Assembly: GCF_901709675.1 (NCBI RefSeq)
Contig: NC_051089.1
Coordinates: 4,690,476-4,754,475 of the forward strand
Length of the DNA stretch: 64,000 nucleotides
Reading direction: 5' to 3'
Origin: Syngnathus acus
Lineage: Eukaryota > Chordata > Actinopteri > Syngnathiformes > Syngnathidae
Part shown: positions 37,191 through 49,500 of the stretch, in pieces
Position numbering within the stretch: position 1 is the stretch's first letter
How the letters are laid out: the number at the start of each line of letters is the position of its first letter
The notes under the pieces: generated by a model
The model's input: only the letters and a program-made list of their open reading frames with translations
Told to the model about the DNA's origin: nothing
Database searches by the model: none
Made by a program: the position numbers and the translations under genes

Positions 37191-40100
37191 ATCTGGGGAC
37201 CAGCTGAGTCGGGAGCAGTCATGCTGTCAGGCATGCATTGCATCGGGATACTTGTTCATTTTTTTTTCCTTTCTTTTCTTTTTTCTAAAGACAAACAAGC
37301 AACGAGCTCAGGGATGCGGTCCAGAAGATTTTGTGTTCAAATGAAGGCCTGACTCGGTCTGGTATGCACATGTTTTCTTTTTTTTTTTTATTGAAATGCT
37401 CTGCCTTTATTAATCGTCTTGAATGCTTCACCGTGACATCGTTTGTAAGCCGGCTTCAAACAACGGGGTCATTTCTTGCTTCTCAGTGTGCTGTACAGTG
37501 AACCCAATGTATCTATTTATGTTTATATGTATTTCACAGTATTTGTGTATTAGTTTGTACCATTCAATAAATGTGTGAAAATGAATTGGCAGTGTGACTT
37601 TTTTTTTTTTCACTCGAACGTAATTCTTCATTTTGACTTGCAATCTAAACCAGCTCTCAGTCTATCATCCGTCGCACGTCTGTAGCGCAGCCGTAGCGCG
37701 GTACTCATAGCGCGTAGGAACAAATCGAATTCCTGGCAAAATGGGAGCAAGGGCCTCATTGGCATCAAAGCGTCCAGTAACCAGAAGCTGCTGTGCGGCT
37801 TGCCGGCCAAAGCAAACAGACATGCAAACACATGTGGCGACGCATCCGCAAGATTTCCTCCTCCCTTTGCTGAATGAAAGAAGCGGCGGGAGAAAGCTCA
37901 GCGGCGACAGTTGACTTAAGGGGAAAAGACTATGCTTGCCTGATTATATATATTAAAAAAAAAATCTGGCAAAATTACGAGATGTACTGACTGCTCATTA
38001 TGCATTTCCACCTTTGGAATGAGTCAGGATAAGGGACGATGGAGTTCGTTGAACCCAACCTGTCAATCAGTGTGAAGCACATTGATTCGAAGCGAAGTGG
38101 GCCTCAGCGATAGCACACAAAAAATGTTCCATATATGACAAGTTCATTTATACCTTTCAGCCTGCGTTCAACATACTTGTCACCATCAGCACACCCCCTC
38201 ATGTCAACTCATTTGCTGAGTGGCTGAATAAATAAATATGTTTCAACCTCGGGTGTTTTTGGCAAATCTGAGTACAGTTTGGATGGATTCTTGGTCACGC
38301 GCCAAACTCGACTTAGCTTGAACATTCATCAGTGTGAGTGTCCCCTGCACGCAATCATGCTAGCAGTCACACGGTTAGGCTCGCGAACACTTGAGTCAGC
38401 AGGGAAACATGCGCATTTAAAAGCAGAAAATCCCCAATAAAAATCCCTCTAATGTGAAACAGTCTCCCATCAAAGCAAACCTTCACAAATATTTGCTGAA
38501 CTTGTACATTTTGCTGTTAATGCCACTTGAGACATTGCTCGGTCGGGCTGCGTTTCATTTGCTAGCTTGCTAACATTCGGAGTAGGACGGGGGTGCTAAT
38601 GAGAGGTGTTGAGATGAAGACTGAAGATTGAATAGGAGGCAATAATCATTTTATCACAACTACGATCTACACACTGGAATGTATTTGAAGCTCTCTGGTA
38701 AATTAATGTTTGGCTCACAAGACATAGCAAAAACAAATCCAAAAAGAGATGCTCATGACTCTAAAAATTAAGTCAAGGTGACTTCTGGGTGACTTCTAGA
38801 CACAGATGATTTCCAGCCAGGTTTTCAATTTGAACTTTCCTGTGTATTGTCTCCAACATACGTGCGATTATTCAGAAAAGGGTACAAAGGCCGTCTGAGC
38901 CGTTTTGAATCACTCGCGATGGTCTTCAAAGCAACGGCTCGTGATTCCGTCTGGTTTTATAGTGTTTCTTAGCCTGACTTTGTGTGGGAGATTTTAACAA
39001 GAGGTTCTTTTGTGTGTCAGAAACCTCAAGTTTTTCAAGACGAGCGCTCAAGGATCATGCTATTCAAATCACGGCGAGAGCAAAGCGCTTCCTGATCCCG
39101 CCGTCTGGAAGCCATCCTGAGGAAGGAGGTGCACCACATCTTAGAATGAGGCTGCACGCTCTCCAAAATACTCCTTCCTGATCTTTTACTGCATCTCCAT
39201 CGACATGCATTGAACATTGTATGCACGCTCTGAATGCTTTTAAAAAGTCCTTCCGTGAACTTTGAGCCTCGTCCGTGCGGTTGCATCGCGTTTAAATAGT
39301 ATTGCAGTTTAGCGCGAGAATCTTTTCATGGTGGTTTTTGAGTCACTGCGTGTTATGTAAACGAGCAGGTGCCGTTCAGTTTTGGTGCAAGCGACGAGCG
39401 AGCTCATGCGGTCATGGATTTAGCTTAGTGTGAGACTTCCTGTCAAACCAGAACACTTTCAAGTGGAACACCAAAAGCAAATACATGATTCCTCTTGTTT
39501 TAAACTGTTAAAAAATACGCAGATGGTGACACAGCGAAAGCATCTGGAACAACAATGATGATGCCAAATAACCATTCCGGGAGAAATTATTATTTTTTGG
39601 GTCCGGCCAGGTGAAATCTCCACTATCAAACTACTTTTTTGTTCTCCGGCCCAACTTTGAGCCAAAACCAAGAAGCCACCGGGCGTGAGGTGCACAGGTA
39701 ACCGTGGAGCTACAAAACGACCAAACGTGGGTGTGCTTCAAAGGCATCAGCCAAAAATTGGAGACAGGACATAAGTATGCGGCATGGAAAAAAAAAATCT
39801 CCTGGATAAGGATGTAATTGTTTAGCAGGGTCCTGCACATTAACTCGAAAATACAACACAGGTTTTGATATATACTATATGGCCGCCTTTGATGTTAATG
39901 GAAACCAGTGGGCAGCAATCTGCTTCATGGCTCTGACAAATAACAGTTTCCTTAAGGCGAAGAAAAAGAAGCAAGGTGAAGGTTAGCATGGAAATGTACA
40001 TTTTTGCCCCATGTGTTCATTCACTTTGGATCAACGTTAAAACTTGCACAGTGTAGTCATGGTGCCAATTGGTACCATGATTACGCATAAAAAATAAACA

Positions 40101-41127
40101 ATTACTGTTTGGAGAAGATTTTTAATCAACTAAAATGTTCTGACAAAAAAAAAAAAACCCTGCTAACTGGTAAGAAATATCTTGGCAGAGGAACATTAGA
40201 TCTCGTAAGCAATCCTGGTCATCCGGCAATGATGAAATGCACAATAACACAAAACATACATCCCATCGTGAGCGCTAAATGCATTGGCCAGACATTCAGA
40301 GACATTGCGTATGCTCACTCGCCGCAGATGTGAGCGTGATCGGAGCTGACTTCGCCCTACAGTGAACCCCCGCAGGTGGAGCTGGAGCACGGCTTCATGT
40401 GCCGATTTAAACGGACAGGCCTCGTTAAAGGAGGTAATCGGCTCGTAAGGTCGTTCTAATCGCTCACAGAGCCTCTGATCGTGTCGAAAAAAAACCCGGA
40501 ACAACACTGCCAAATGTCTCGGTGGGTTTGTTGATTGACAGCGAGAACATGTGAATGATAGTTTGACATGTGCACTTGAGGGAACGTACTTCAGAACGAT
40601 GCTTTATGGATGGAGCAAAGCGGTATGCAGTTAACAGGTTTCAGACATGAGAAGAAGACAAAGAACATTGCAGTTAAGCTCGCGTGTTTAACCCCGAACA
40701 AATTATGACAAAGAGATGAAAATAACAGTTGGGAAATATTATCGTTTATCCTCATGGCTCAAGAAAAAGAATAGCCCACTACTTTGTACATATGTGTCAC
40801 TAATGCACCGCCAGATGTTGGTTAGCTTAGCTTTGTCCCTTAACCTTGCATCATTAAAAGCAGCAGACTTGCCCATGGCTTCATACAATAATAAAAAGTC
40901 ATCAATTTAGATTTTCCAAAGCTACTGCTTCTTTGGGGTTTGCGCCATTTATACTGAACAGTACAGTCGGTCCAGCTTGTAGGTACCAAATGTGTGTTAA
41001 CAACATGCTAGCCTCACTTTTTCAAAAGTACTTACAAAGAAAACAGTAGCAGGCCTCAGATACTATGTCCTGCTTAAAATGTAGGTTAGCTTAATTTATG
41101 CTAGCCTAACTAAATCAACTATATACG

Positions 41128-41197
41128 TACACTACCGTTCAAAAGTTTGGGGTCACAAAATTGTTTGGGTGACCCCAAACTTTTGAACGGTAGTGTA
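41128..41197. mobile_element. Palindromic Tc1-like foldback element, copy 1
   Basis: ACACTACCGTTCAAAAGTTT followed by GGGGTCAC is repeated in inverted orientation after a 12-nt centre (AAAATTGTTTGG), ending GAACGGTAGTGT. TA dinucleotides border both sides. This is the terminal inverted repeat of a Tc1/mariner family widespread in fish, with the two ends fused and no transposase between them. The palindrome is almost perfect, so it probably arose from one recent event. Confidence 0.88.
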
Positions 41198-41361
41198 AAT
41201 ATTATTATAATAAAATATTATGAATTAAATATTATAAATTATATCTTATATTTGTATAAGATTATATATAATCTATGAATATAAGTATACATATATATTA
41301 TAAGATTTTTTACACAGAAGATTATATATATAATCTATAAATAATTATCTAAATAAATATA
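41198..41361. other. AT-rich spacer between two palindromic elements
   Basis: Almost pure A/T sequence with repeated ATTATATATAATCTAT-type motifs (41264 and 41322) that form a local duplication. It would melt easily. No gene. Confidence 0.6.
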
Positions 41362-41431
41362 TACACTACCGTTCAAAAGTTTGGGGTCACCCAAACAATT
41401 TTGTGAGCCCAAACTTTTGAACGGGAGTGTA
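41362..41431. mobile_element. Palindromic Tc1-like foldback element, copy 2
   Basis: ACACTACCGTTCAAAAGTTT with GGGGTCACCC at the left and AGCCCAAACTTTTGAACGGG with AGTGTA at the right form the same fused-terminus structure as the copy at 41128. The right arm has two or three changes relative to the left. The centre reads AAACAATTTTGTG, the inverted orientation of the centre of copy 1. TA flanks both ends. Confidence 0.87.
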
Positions 41432-41951
41432 TTTCGCTAAAGAACGCTAAAAAACGCTAAAACAAAATCAATTTCAAAGCAAGCGCTGCTAGCTCAACAA
41501 GTTCACCTGTGGACAGAATGACTTCCTGATGTATTCTACTATAACACAGTGAAGTGTATATGTATATTATTAATCTATTTCTGTCATAGAGCATGCTAAC
41601 AATCATGGCTGCTATACCCCTAACCTGATAACTACAAGCCTTTAATCCATGTTTTCATTAATAAAAACCTATTATCGTGTTTTCCCCAAATGTCAAATGG
41701 AATTTGCACTATTACAAATGAGACGAATACATTTCTTAAAGCAATTCACCCAAATTATGATCAAAGCAATTCCTTTAGACGAGGCTCAGAAATAAATCCG
41801 TAAACCTCAGTCACTGGGGCCTGGTCTACACAAAATGAACGTTTTATATACAGTACGTATACTCAAATAATTTTATGGCCCACAGTGCATGCAAGACCAT
41901 TCAGCCAAAACGGGGCAGTGGTGATCCTCGTACAATTTTTCAACACCAAGA

Positions 41952-41985
<34 letters not shown>

Positions 41986-42892
41986 AAATAATATATTTAA
42001 AATATATTAAAAATAATAATTTAAAAAAAATTCTGTTTGCTCTTTGTTACCTAGGACTCAATTGCTTTATGAAAGAGAGGAGGAAATGTGGGTTATAAAT
42101 TGGAATCAAAAGAACCCTTGCTTTTGTTTTATCAGTGAAGGCATGTCGGACATCCTTGAGAGCTCTTTGAGTGTTTTACTAGACAGGTGAAAGAAACATG
42201 TGGATTGCATCAACGCGGTACCCCCTGCTCGCTTTGGCCAGCTCCAGTCATACAAAAAGAGAGATTACAAAGCGACCTAATGAAGACACTGATCAAAGTG
42301 CATTATGGTAGGTAATACGTAGCAGGTGGTTCAGACCCCACTTTATCTCGCTTATGGATTTCACATGTGCTGCAACAGGAACAATTCACAGGGCATGTTT
42401 CGGGGCTATTTAAAACATGTATGAAGTCAGTTGAATGACCTCTCAAAGGGTGCGTGCTCCAGAGCAGTCATATAGTGTGTGCCACAAAAGGCTTGATGTG
42501 GTTAGAGAAACATCAACTGGATTGGAAATGCATGCAAAATTTTAAATAAAGTTGACAGGACTTGCAATTTCATCCAATATGTACTACAATATAGGTGTTG
42601 AGACACAATACTTGACATTTACAAAGTTTTTTTTCTTTGCTGAGTATCTTCGCATGAGAAGAAGCTTTTTGCAGGTTAATCCTAGAGACCCGAAGCAAAG
42701 GTTTTATTCAACTATAAAAATATGATTATAGAAGGAATGAAGAATTAATTTGTATTTTTAATATTTTCAGTGGGGAAATTTCAAACACACATTATAGTGT
42801 TTCTGACTGAGTTGTATGTTATTTTAGCAAAGCTCAATTGATGAAAAAAAGAAAAAGTACAATAACTATGGTGTTTTTTCGTGAACATTTGT
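41432..42892. other. Intergenic, nothing recognised
   Basis: AT-rich DNA containing a (TA)n run at 41954-41978. No exon-like or RNA-like structure was seen, although in mammals the first exons of a divergent RPGRIP1L gene would lie on this side of the fto promoter. Confidence 0.45.
41954..41978. repeat. (AT)n microsatellite
   Basis: Twelve AT units, followed by further A/T simple sequence to about 42030. Confidence 0.9.
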
Positions 42893-42963
42893 GGTGGTCC
42901 TGGATTTGAACCATCAAAATTAGTACTATGAGGCAGATGTGCTATCCACTATGAAATTGTGCC
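42893..42963. mobile_element. 3'-end remnant of the abundant fish repeat seen at 27573
   Basis: GGTGGTCCTGGATTTGAACC, then ACTATGAGGCAGATGTGCTA and TCCACTATGAAATTGTGCC, match the known end 'GGATTTGAACC..TGTGAGGCAGACGTGCTAACCACT' with a few substitutions. The GGATTTGAACC box looks tRNA-like, but the remainder does not fold as a tRNA. Confidence 0.65.
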
Positions 42964-43220
42964 ATAATCATTTAATGATGTGTCTATCATTATAAACGCA
43001 AATTTAATTAATTTCATATTGAAAACCACTACTACTACTGTACTATTATTATGAATAATACATTTAAAATTAATACCCTATTCCCCATCATCATGCGTAT
43101 TTTACTTTAATACATTTTAATAATATTTATTAGGTGCATTAAGTGAAATGTCAGCTTAGTAAGGATGTTGGTCAGCGTGTTTTTTTATTTTTTATTTTCT
43201 ATTGTTAGTGGATTTTCACC
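42964..43220. other. AT-rich flank of the fto promoter, with a possible minus-strand donor
   Basis: Mostly simple AT-rich sequence. On the minus strand, GCGCAG|GTGAAAATCC has its exon end at 43220 and GT at 43219-43218. This is a good splice-donor match that could terminate a first exon of a leftward (divergent) transcript starting in the promoter segment. No downstream coding exon was recognised, so this is only a possibility. Confidence 0.3.
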
Positions 43221-43272
43221 TGCGCTCTCGCAGGTGATGAGCGTTGAGCATCATCGGGAATGTGCCGAAAAT

Positions 43273-43280
43273 ACTTCCGC
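43273..43280 (-). promoter_or_regulatory. ETS/GABPA-type site
   Basis: ACTTCCGC on the + strand is GCGGAAGT on the minus strand, a core ETS-family motif common in divergent housekeeping promoters. It lies about 260 bp upstream of the fto ATG. Confidence 0.5.
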
Positions 43281-43287
43281 CTTAAGC

Positions 43288-43313
43288 ACCAATGCATTCT
43301 GGGACTTGAAGTT
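43288..43313 (-). promoter_or_regulatory. ZNF143/STAF-type site
   Basis: On the minus strand the sequence reads ACTTCAAGTCCCAGAATGCA followed by TTGGTG, close to the long ZNF143 motif (ACTACAAnTCCCAGAATGCA). The length of the match makes chance unlikely. ZNF143 sites are enriched at bidirectional promoters and positioned near transcription starts. Confidence 0.6.
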
Positions 43314-43538
43314 GTCTTTCTTGCGCTTTTGCCTCTTTTTTGCAAAATCCTGCACAAAAGCAATAATATCTCAACAAACGTTAACAGCAGCACACAAACC
43401 AAAAATAACCAGGCAAGACTGACGCTTGTGGCATTTTAAGAAAGCTGATAATTGACGCAAACGTAAGCCCTGACGCACTACAAGAACCAGCGTATCCTCG
43501 CACGCGAACTCTGACAGCGTCAACACAACTCCAGGAAC

Positions 43539-43580
43539 ATGAAAAGATCGGGTGACAGTGAGGGGGAGAAGAGAAGAAAG
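43539..43580 (+). CDS. fto: fto coding exon 1 (start exon)
   Basis: The exon encodes MKRSGDSEGEKRRK (14 codons) and ends at a phase-0 donor AAG|GTACTG. It was placed by three facts: the MKR start followed by a short charged peptide mirrors the human first exon (MKRTPTAEEREREAK), the phase matches exon 2, and a ZNF143/ETS promoter lies directly upstream. The ATG has A at -3 and an in-frame TGA 27 bp upstream. Joined to exon 2, the basic clusters KR and KRRKKRR form a classical bipartite nuclear-localisation pattern, stronger than the human one. The donor is weak after the GTA, which is the main reservation. Confidence 0.85.
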
Positions 43581-46500
43581 GTACTGATAGCGTTTAATCT
43601 CCATCGTGTCCGGCACATTTCTCACGGCTGCACGCTCGATTAATGTCTAACGCTCCGAATGTGACGCAACTTGCTGCTTTGTGGAGGCTTGCGAGACGCA
43701 GGGGCCAGCGCATACCTCACCTTGCCTCTGTGCTTTTTTTTTTTTTTTATTGCTTTTTTTCCCCCACTCTACTTGACGACCCTCACACGCAACGACCATC
43801 ATCACGAGCCAGCACAACGCGCCGCGTTCAAACGCGTCTCTTTAGAATATCAAGCTAAACGACGCTGGCGTGCAACATCCTTCATCCGCCTCCTCCCTCA
43901 TCCACCTTTAGGGGGAGAAATGTGACACCAACCTAAGTCAGCTGCAGACAAATTGGCATTAAAACAGAAACAGGGGACAGAAAACAGCCAGAGAAATTGT
44001 TATAATGCATAAAAGTAAGTGTGCAGAATGACCAAGGTGATTTGAGAACAAAAGCAACAAGTAAAATGAAAGGTGGCTCGGCATTGACCCGAGAGGAGAG
44101 GGAGGCCAGGTGAGTTGTGGTTTATTGCATTAAACACGTTTGGCCCCTTAATACATGTATGATTTTATTTCTGATTTTTGACATCACACAGTCATGGTAG
44201 CAAAAGGAGCATTTGGTGTTGGCCCTGCAGTAGAGGGTGATAGTGAATAATTTTCAAAATTATCTTTATTAAAAGAGAACTCATTCAAGCAGTGAGCAAT
44301 ACCATTTGCTATGATGTGTGCTTCATGAATGTAACTTAATCAAAACAGATGTTGTGGTTACCTTTTGCAGAAAAGTGCAGAAGTGTACTTAAGTCAGCAA
44401 AAAAAATCTCAAGAAAAAGTTTGACTTTTGACACCCCCCACTTGGACCTGAGTAGCTGTAGCTACCTTGTTCACCTCAGAAAAGCCCATATGCTTGATGA
44501 CAGCTGCCCACATGTGCCGTTGATGCAAAGACTAATCGTTGACGGCTTCATTTTGCTTAAGCACCATCTGCGAGAGTGATTTTTAGACAGGAATAAATGA
44601 ATATAGCTCTTATTATAATAAACGTTTAGGACCAACTGCTTCTAGTGTTTGTTTGTACTCATTTCATAAGCAGTAACTTTGTGGTTTCATGAGATGAGAC
44701 ACAAAAGTAACAATAGCCATTAATAGTCTATATTGTCTCTTATCTTCAGACGAGACTCTTTGTCTCTACCCGCATGTGTTTGGATTGTGAAAACTATGTA
44801 GGATGCGCTTCCTCCTGTTTTCACCAAAAAAAAGCCACTGGTGGCCAGATGAGCCGTCAGTGTCAGAGCCAGAACTGGTTCCAGCTGGCCCTCAGGCAGA
44901 CCTTGTGGCTTCGCTTCCTGTCTTTTCTCCTCGAGTGTATTCTCTATCGGGCAGGATGATATTTAATAAGTTGGATATTGTGGTTGCCGTGTGTATTCTT
45001 TCCACTGTGAAGTATGCACTACCGTGGCCCCTGTTGGCATTGTGAGTTTGGGAACAAACACACAATGATAGAAAATCCCACCAGACTAGACATCCCGTCT
45101 ACATTTTTATCAGCGACTTTGAAAATGTTTGCAAGTCATGGCTGCTGTGCGTTCAATATTTAATTTGACAGGTCCAATTTTTTAGACTCATTTATAGGCT
45201 GTGTGAAAATCCTTCAAGGAAAATTGGCTTTAAATGTTGCATGGAAGTTGCGTCTCTGGTCTTCCTGTGCGCATCAAATGTGAAGTTAAGCAACCACGTT
45301 TGTGTTTTGTCAGCTGTCTATTTCTGGAAGTGTATCTGTAAGCAACGCATTCTGACTTTTGCTGAATTGTGATGTAACAGCGAGCCTGATTTACATAATA
45401 ACTACAATGAATTCCTTGTCATTATTGCTCTGAGAATGAATGGATGGACTTTGGAATGGGCAAGAGACGTTTGCTAGCATTAGCCTTGGTTAGCATGTTG
45501 CTGTGGTGCTTGTTTGGCAGTGGTCTCAACTCTTATTAAACACATTTTATTAAATACACATATTGATATATTATAGTAGGAAGTGTAAAAAGTTAGTTCT
45601 ACTATACACAGAGTTAAATACTGTTTATCGATATATTATTGTAGAAAGTGTAGAAAGTTAGTTCTACTACACACAGTTAAATATTGTTGAACATTTTACC
45701 GTTTGCAGGTAATACACACTCCAAAAATTTAAATTAATTAAAAAATTAAAATCAAAATTAGAAAATTACATAAGAAACAAATTTGTGTTGAGTGAATCTG
45801 TACAATAGCCGTAGCAGTGCGTCACTTTGAAGGAACTACAGAAACTAACTTTTCTAAGTTAGCGTTTTTGTTTGACATTTGAATTAAGTAGGACTTGATA
45901 AATGATACTTTATCTTTATTGTACATACAAACGTATTGCCCATGTAGTTGCATGGTGAATATTTACTTATTTCGTGTTTCATCATTATTGTCAAGATGGA
46001 GATAAAGAGGTTTGACCTCCAATCCTTAACCCGATGTAATGTCATTTTTTTTTGTTAAATGCTAGTTGCCATTCGGGCCCTTGATGACCAGCGTAATGTG
46101 CGGTGTCCAAACAGGAAGTGTGTGCATGTACGTGCGTGAGCAGCAGGCTAAGTAATGATCGCACAGGGTCACCAGATGTTCCGAGGTCTGGTCCTCAGCC
46201 CGGCTCTCTGCTTAGATCAGCCTCATTGGTTTGCTTGGGTTTGCGGCAGCCTGTTTAGCTTTCCTTTTCTTTTTTTTTTTTCAGTTACCGAACGCTCATT
46301 AAAATGGTTTGTGCTTCCCTCGGCACTTCTGCTAAATTAACAACTAGAGAGGTAAAAGCTGATTACGTGGCCGCGCGTCCCGGACACGGTTAATCAATTC
46401 TCACCGCGTGCAAAACGCTAGCCGGTGAATTAGTGTAAAGCGAACGATTTACGGCGACTAATGCTGACATCCTGTCATGTCGGACGTGGTGTTTTAGCAA

Positions 46501-49500
46501 GAGGTGGGGTGGGAGGGGAGTCTGATTCGGCACAATCGGCACTTTTTTGCCTCTCTGTCCACCATTTTTCCCCTCCATCTTGCTCACTCTATTAATGAGC
46601 CTGTAATGGAGAAATAGTGTGGGATGGTGACATAAAACAGGGTAGCGCATAAGCTCCCAACAGCGCTAGATTTACACCCCGGCTTTTTGTGCAATGGCAA
46701 AAAGGGGAACCCTTCGACACGGGGGGCTTCATCGGACCCCCACCGGTTGAGCGGTGGAAAAGCCAGGCCTCCCGAAAAATACGGCCGTGCCAGATAATGA
46801 TACCATTACACTAATGGAGCTGGCAAATGAAGGAGAACCTTGATGCCCTACTTTATTACCGGAGGGGGTCGTTTCCTCGCTGCATTCCTAATGGCCCTGA
46901 GCACACAGTATTGATCAGGCTATCATGCTGCTAATCCTCCACTGAATTACTTATCGCCTGCAAGGTGTCGATCCGCCGTTATGCCCCGCTCTGGCCTTGC
47001 CGCCGGGAGTCCAGCAGGGGACCCACTGGGCTATTTATCCAGTCTTGATTTAGGGCCAAACGGGGATGGTGGTTTGGGAGGTCTTTGGCGGGCGGTGGGC
47101 CGGCCAGTTCAATTATCTTCCCCCCCCCCAAAAAAAAATAAAAATAAAAAGAAAGGCAAGCAAATGAAGCTAACAGCTTTCATTTAATTAAGGAGTAGGC
47201 AATGATGTGCTTCCTCCCCCTCTTTATGGCCCCGTTGGCTGCTGTGGACCCGTGGAAGCTGCGAGGTTGGGTGTTGTTCTCACTAATTGTGCTGTAAATA
47301 AGGATGAGGGTGGCTGCTTTGCACCAGCTCTTCAGTTAGCCTTGATTACAAAGTGCTTTGCATCTATAATGCCACTTCCTGTGGCTGAAACTGTGATGTT
47401 TCTAGACTCACACTTGTACTTCGGTTAAAATGTCTCCAAACGATTCCTCGATTATTAAAATACAGCGAGATTAATTTGATCGTCGCTTTGTTGTCGATTG
47501 ATCGGTTAATTTTGATACCTCTAGTATCAAAATTACTTTGACTACTAAAAACTCCTAACCGTTGTCCTGTGTGGGTCCGTGTCTGTGCAATCTGTTTGGT
47601 CTGTGCACACCGAACAATGAACCAGAACCAACATTTGAAAGAGGTGTCAGACCGCTTGCAAATGACCTCAGCAGAGAAGTGGCATCAGAGTTATCCAACT
47701 GTCCATTTTTCTACCTTCACTCTCTGGAGTCGAGATGTGGAAAAAAGACGGACGACATTCCGGATCAGTCGGCAGTCAATCAAAGAATTTGTTTTAAACA
47801 AACCGCTGCTTATACTGATTAGAGTCACAGTGATCTGGAATCAATCTTTGGACAAAAGAAATTCTGGTTCTGGACTACTTCTTGAGTCTAATTACGTCAG
47901 CGACCCATTGGACCGGTTGCCAAGTCAATCGTTTTGTTTTACCCGCACCACACTTGACAAGTGTGGGTGAAGCCTTAGATTCAGTTTCAATTCTGAATGT
48001 ATCCATTTTTAAGGGAAAATGGACAATTGTGTGGGATTTATAATGGTAACAAGGCAGCCAATGGTGTAGCCCATCGTCATTACAAATGAAAAGAAGGGTC
48101 AGGTCAGAAGCCCGGGGTCTGCGACCCGTCATATCCTTGGCTCCTTTACAAGGCCCCAGTGTGCATTAGGAAGCGTGGCATCCTCACATCGGCGGAGCCC
48201 TCCTCGCACCTTTGGCCTCGGCTAATCAAAGGCTTTAGCTTAAGGGGGGCATTTAGCCCCTGTTGGCTGGAGCCACTCCACGAGTCATAAAGATGTATTT
48301 ATAGTTTTCCATCTGCAACAACCCAGAGTTATTGATCTAGATATTCAGTCATTTCTTTCAGCGCGAGCCATCAATATTGTGCAAACATCCGTCCATACGA
48401 GGGTTGACCTCAGACCCCCCCCCCCTCATTCCCTAGGCCCCCCAGCTTCTATTTCCCCCGTCGCCCCATTGGAGTTCAATGATATACTATTCTGAAAAGT
48501 AAAATCAATGAATGAATATGAAGTTTTGGTGATATAATATAGCGCAAGCCCGAGCCCTCGGGTCTTTCATTGATCGGTGAGCGTTGATTAGTCTGCAGCT
48601 CATGTTTCCCGCAACGTGATTTTTACCTTGTCCTGCTCAGTTTGATCCTTTTTTTTTGCGACAGAAGTTAACAGATCGAGTTGATTAGTCAAGCCTGGCG
48701 GGTGTCATTTCGCCGCCACCACTAAAACCAGGACGGCATTTTGTCGTTGGGTGTAAGGTCGTCATATCTTTTGTCAGGTCGTGCTAATCAGTCGTAAGCG
48801 GCAATGGAGGCGGGGATCATCGTGACATTTAGAAATACGTGAGACAATTCCAGAGAATAAAAGGAGCCACTAAGTTGGCGTTTATGAGGCGTGTGATGAG
48901 TCGCCGCCGATGACTTCCTGTTATCAACTATAAAGGGTCAGGAATAGCTTCTCGTGCTCGACGTGGGAAATCATGCACGACGTTCCCTCATCTCCTGCCA
49001 CTTCCCCCCCCCCCTTTTCCTTTTAATGCAGCTTCTCCATGTTGGATGCGTAACATTTCAAAGGTTTCGTGATGACTACATTTGGTTTGCATCTGGAGAG
49101 ATAATAATCAGCTTTTAAAGGCCCATCTGCATTGTCTTGTGAAGACGCTCTGCCACCGTCTCCCATATGTGCTTTTGAGGCTCTGTGATCAAACTACACT
49201 CTTAAATGGAAAATCAGATACCCCTGTGCAGGGTTTTTTGTTGTTTGGAGTGGTTTTGCCTTGGTGAGATGTCACAGTAAATCAAAGTGGCATCTGCCAG
49301 CAGTGATTTCGCATAGCCGGGATGTAAACTCCAGACAGCGTTTGACTACATTCACTTGATCAACTCTTGATTTTTAAACAATAATTTGATTGGAATGGGA
49401 GAGCTCTGAATGTGCTAAAATCCCATTTTTTTATTTTTTTCAGTGTCAAGGAAATGCATGATGTACAGTCATACTAAAATTTTACATTTTCTTTAGTATG

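Larger units (their letters stand above)
34991..41127. other. Intergenic, repeats and simple sequence only
   Basis: No gene was recognised. The tract holds four short TG runs between 36020 and 36225, a (GGAT)n run, a (CA)n run and ordinary unique sequence. Near 36880-36935 (AAGGCAATTACGGCCCTGCC, AAAATAATTACGCTCG) lies unique sequence with an enhancer-like texture. Confidence 0.4.
43221..43538 (+). promoter_or_regulatory. fto: fto promoter and 5' UTR region, probably bidirectional
   Basis: This 318-bp segment lies directly upstream of the fto start codon. It has no TATA box at a suitable position, is richer in CpG than the adjacent AT-rich DNA, and carries an ETS-type site and a ZNF143/STAF-type site. 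All of this is typical of housekeeping and divergent promoters. In mammals FTO shares such a promoter with RPGRIP1L. The transcription start cannot be placed from sequence. An in-frame TGA at 43512-43514 precedes the ATG, which supports that start. Confidence 0.65.

Noticed and set aside
42893-42963. tRNA gene suggested by GGATTTGAACC
   Set aside because: No matching A box or cloverleaf. The segment matches the end of a common fish repeat.
1-43220. RPGRIP1L coding exons on the minus strand
   Set aside because: Searched by eye for coiled-coil and C2-domain peptides. None of the minus-strand frames resembles them. Short or diverged exons could still be missed.
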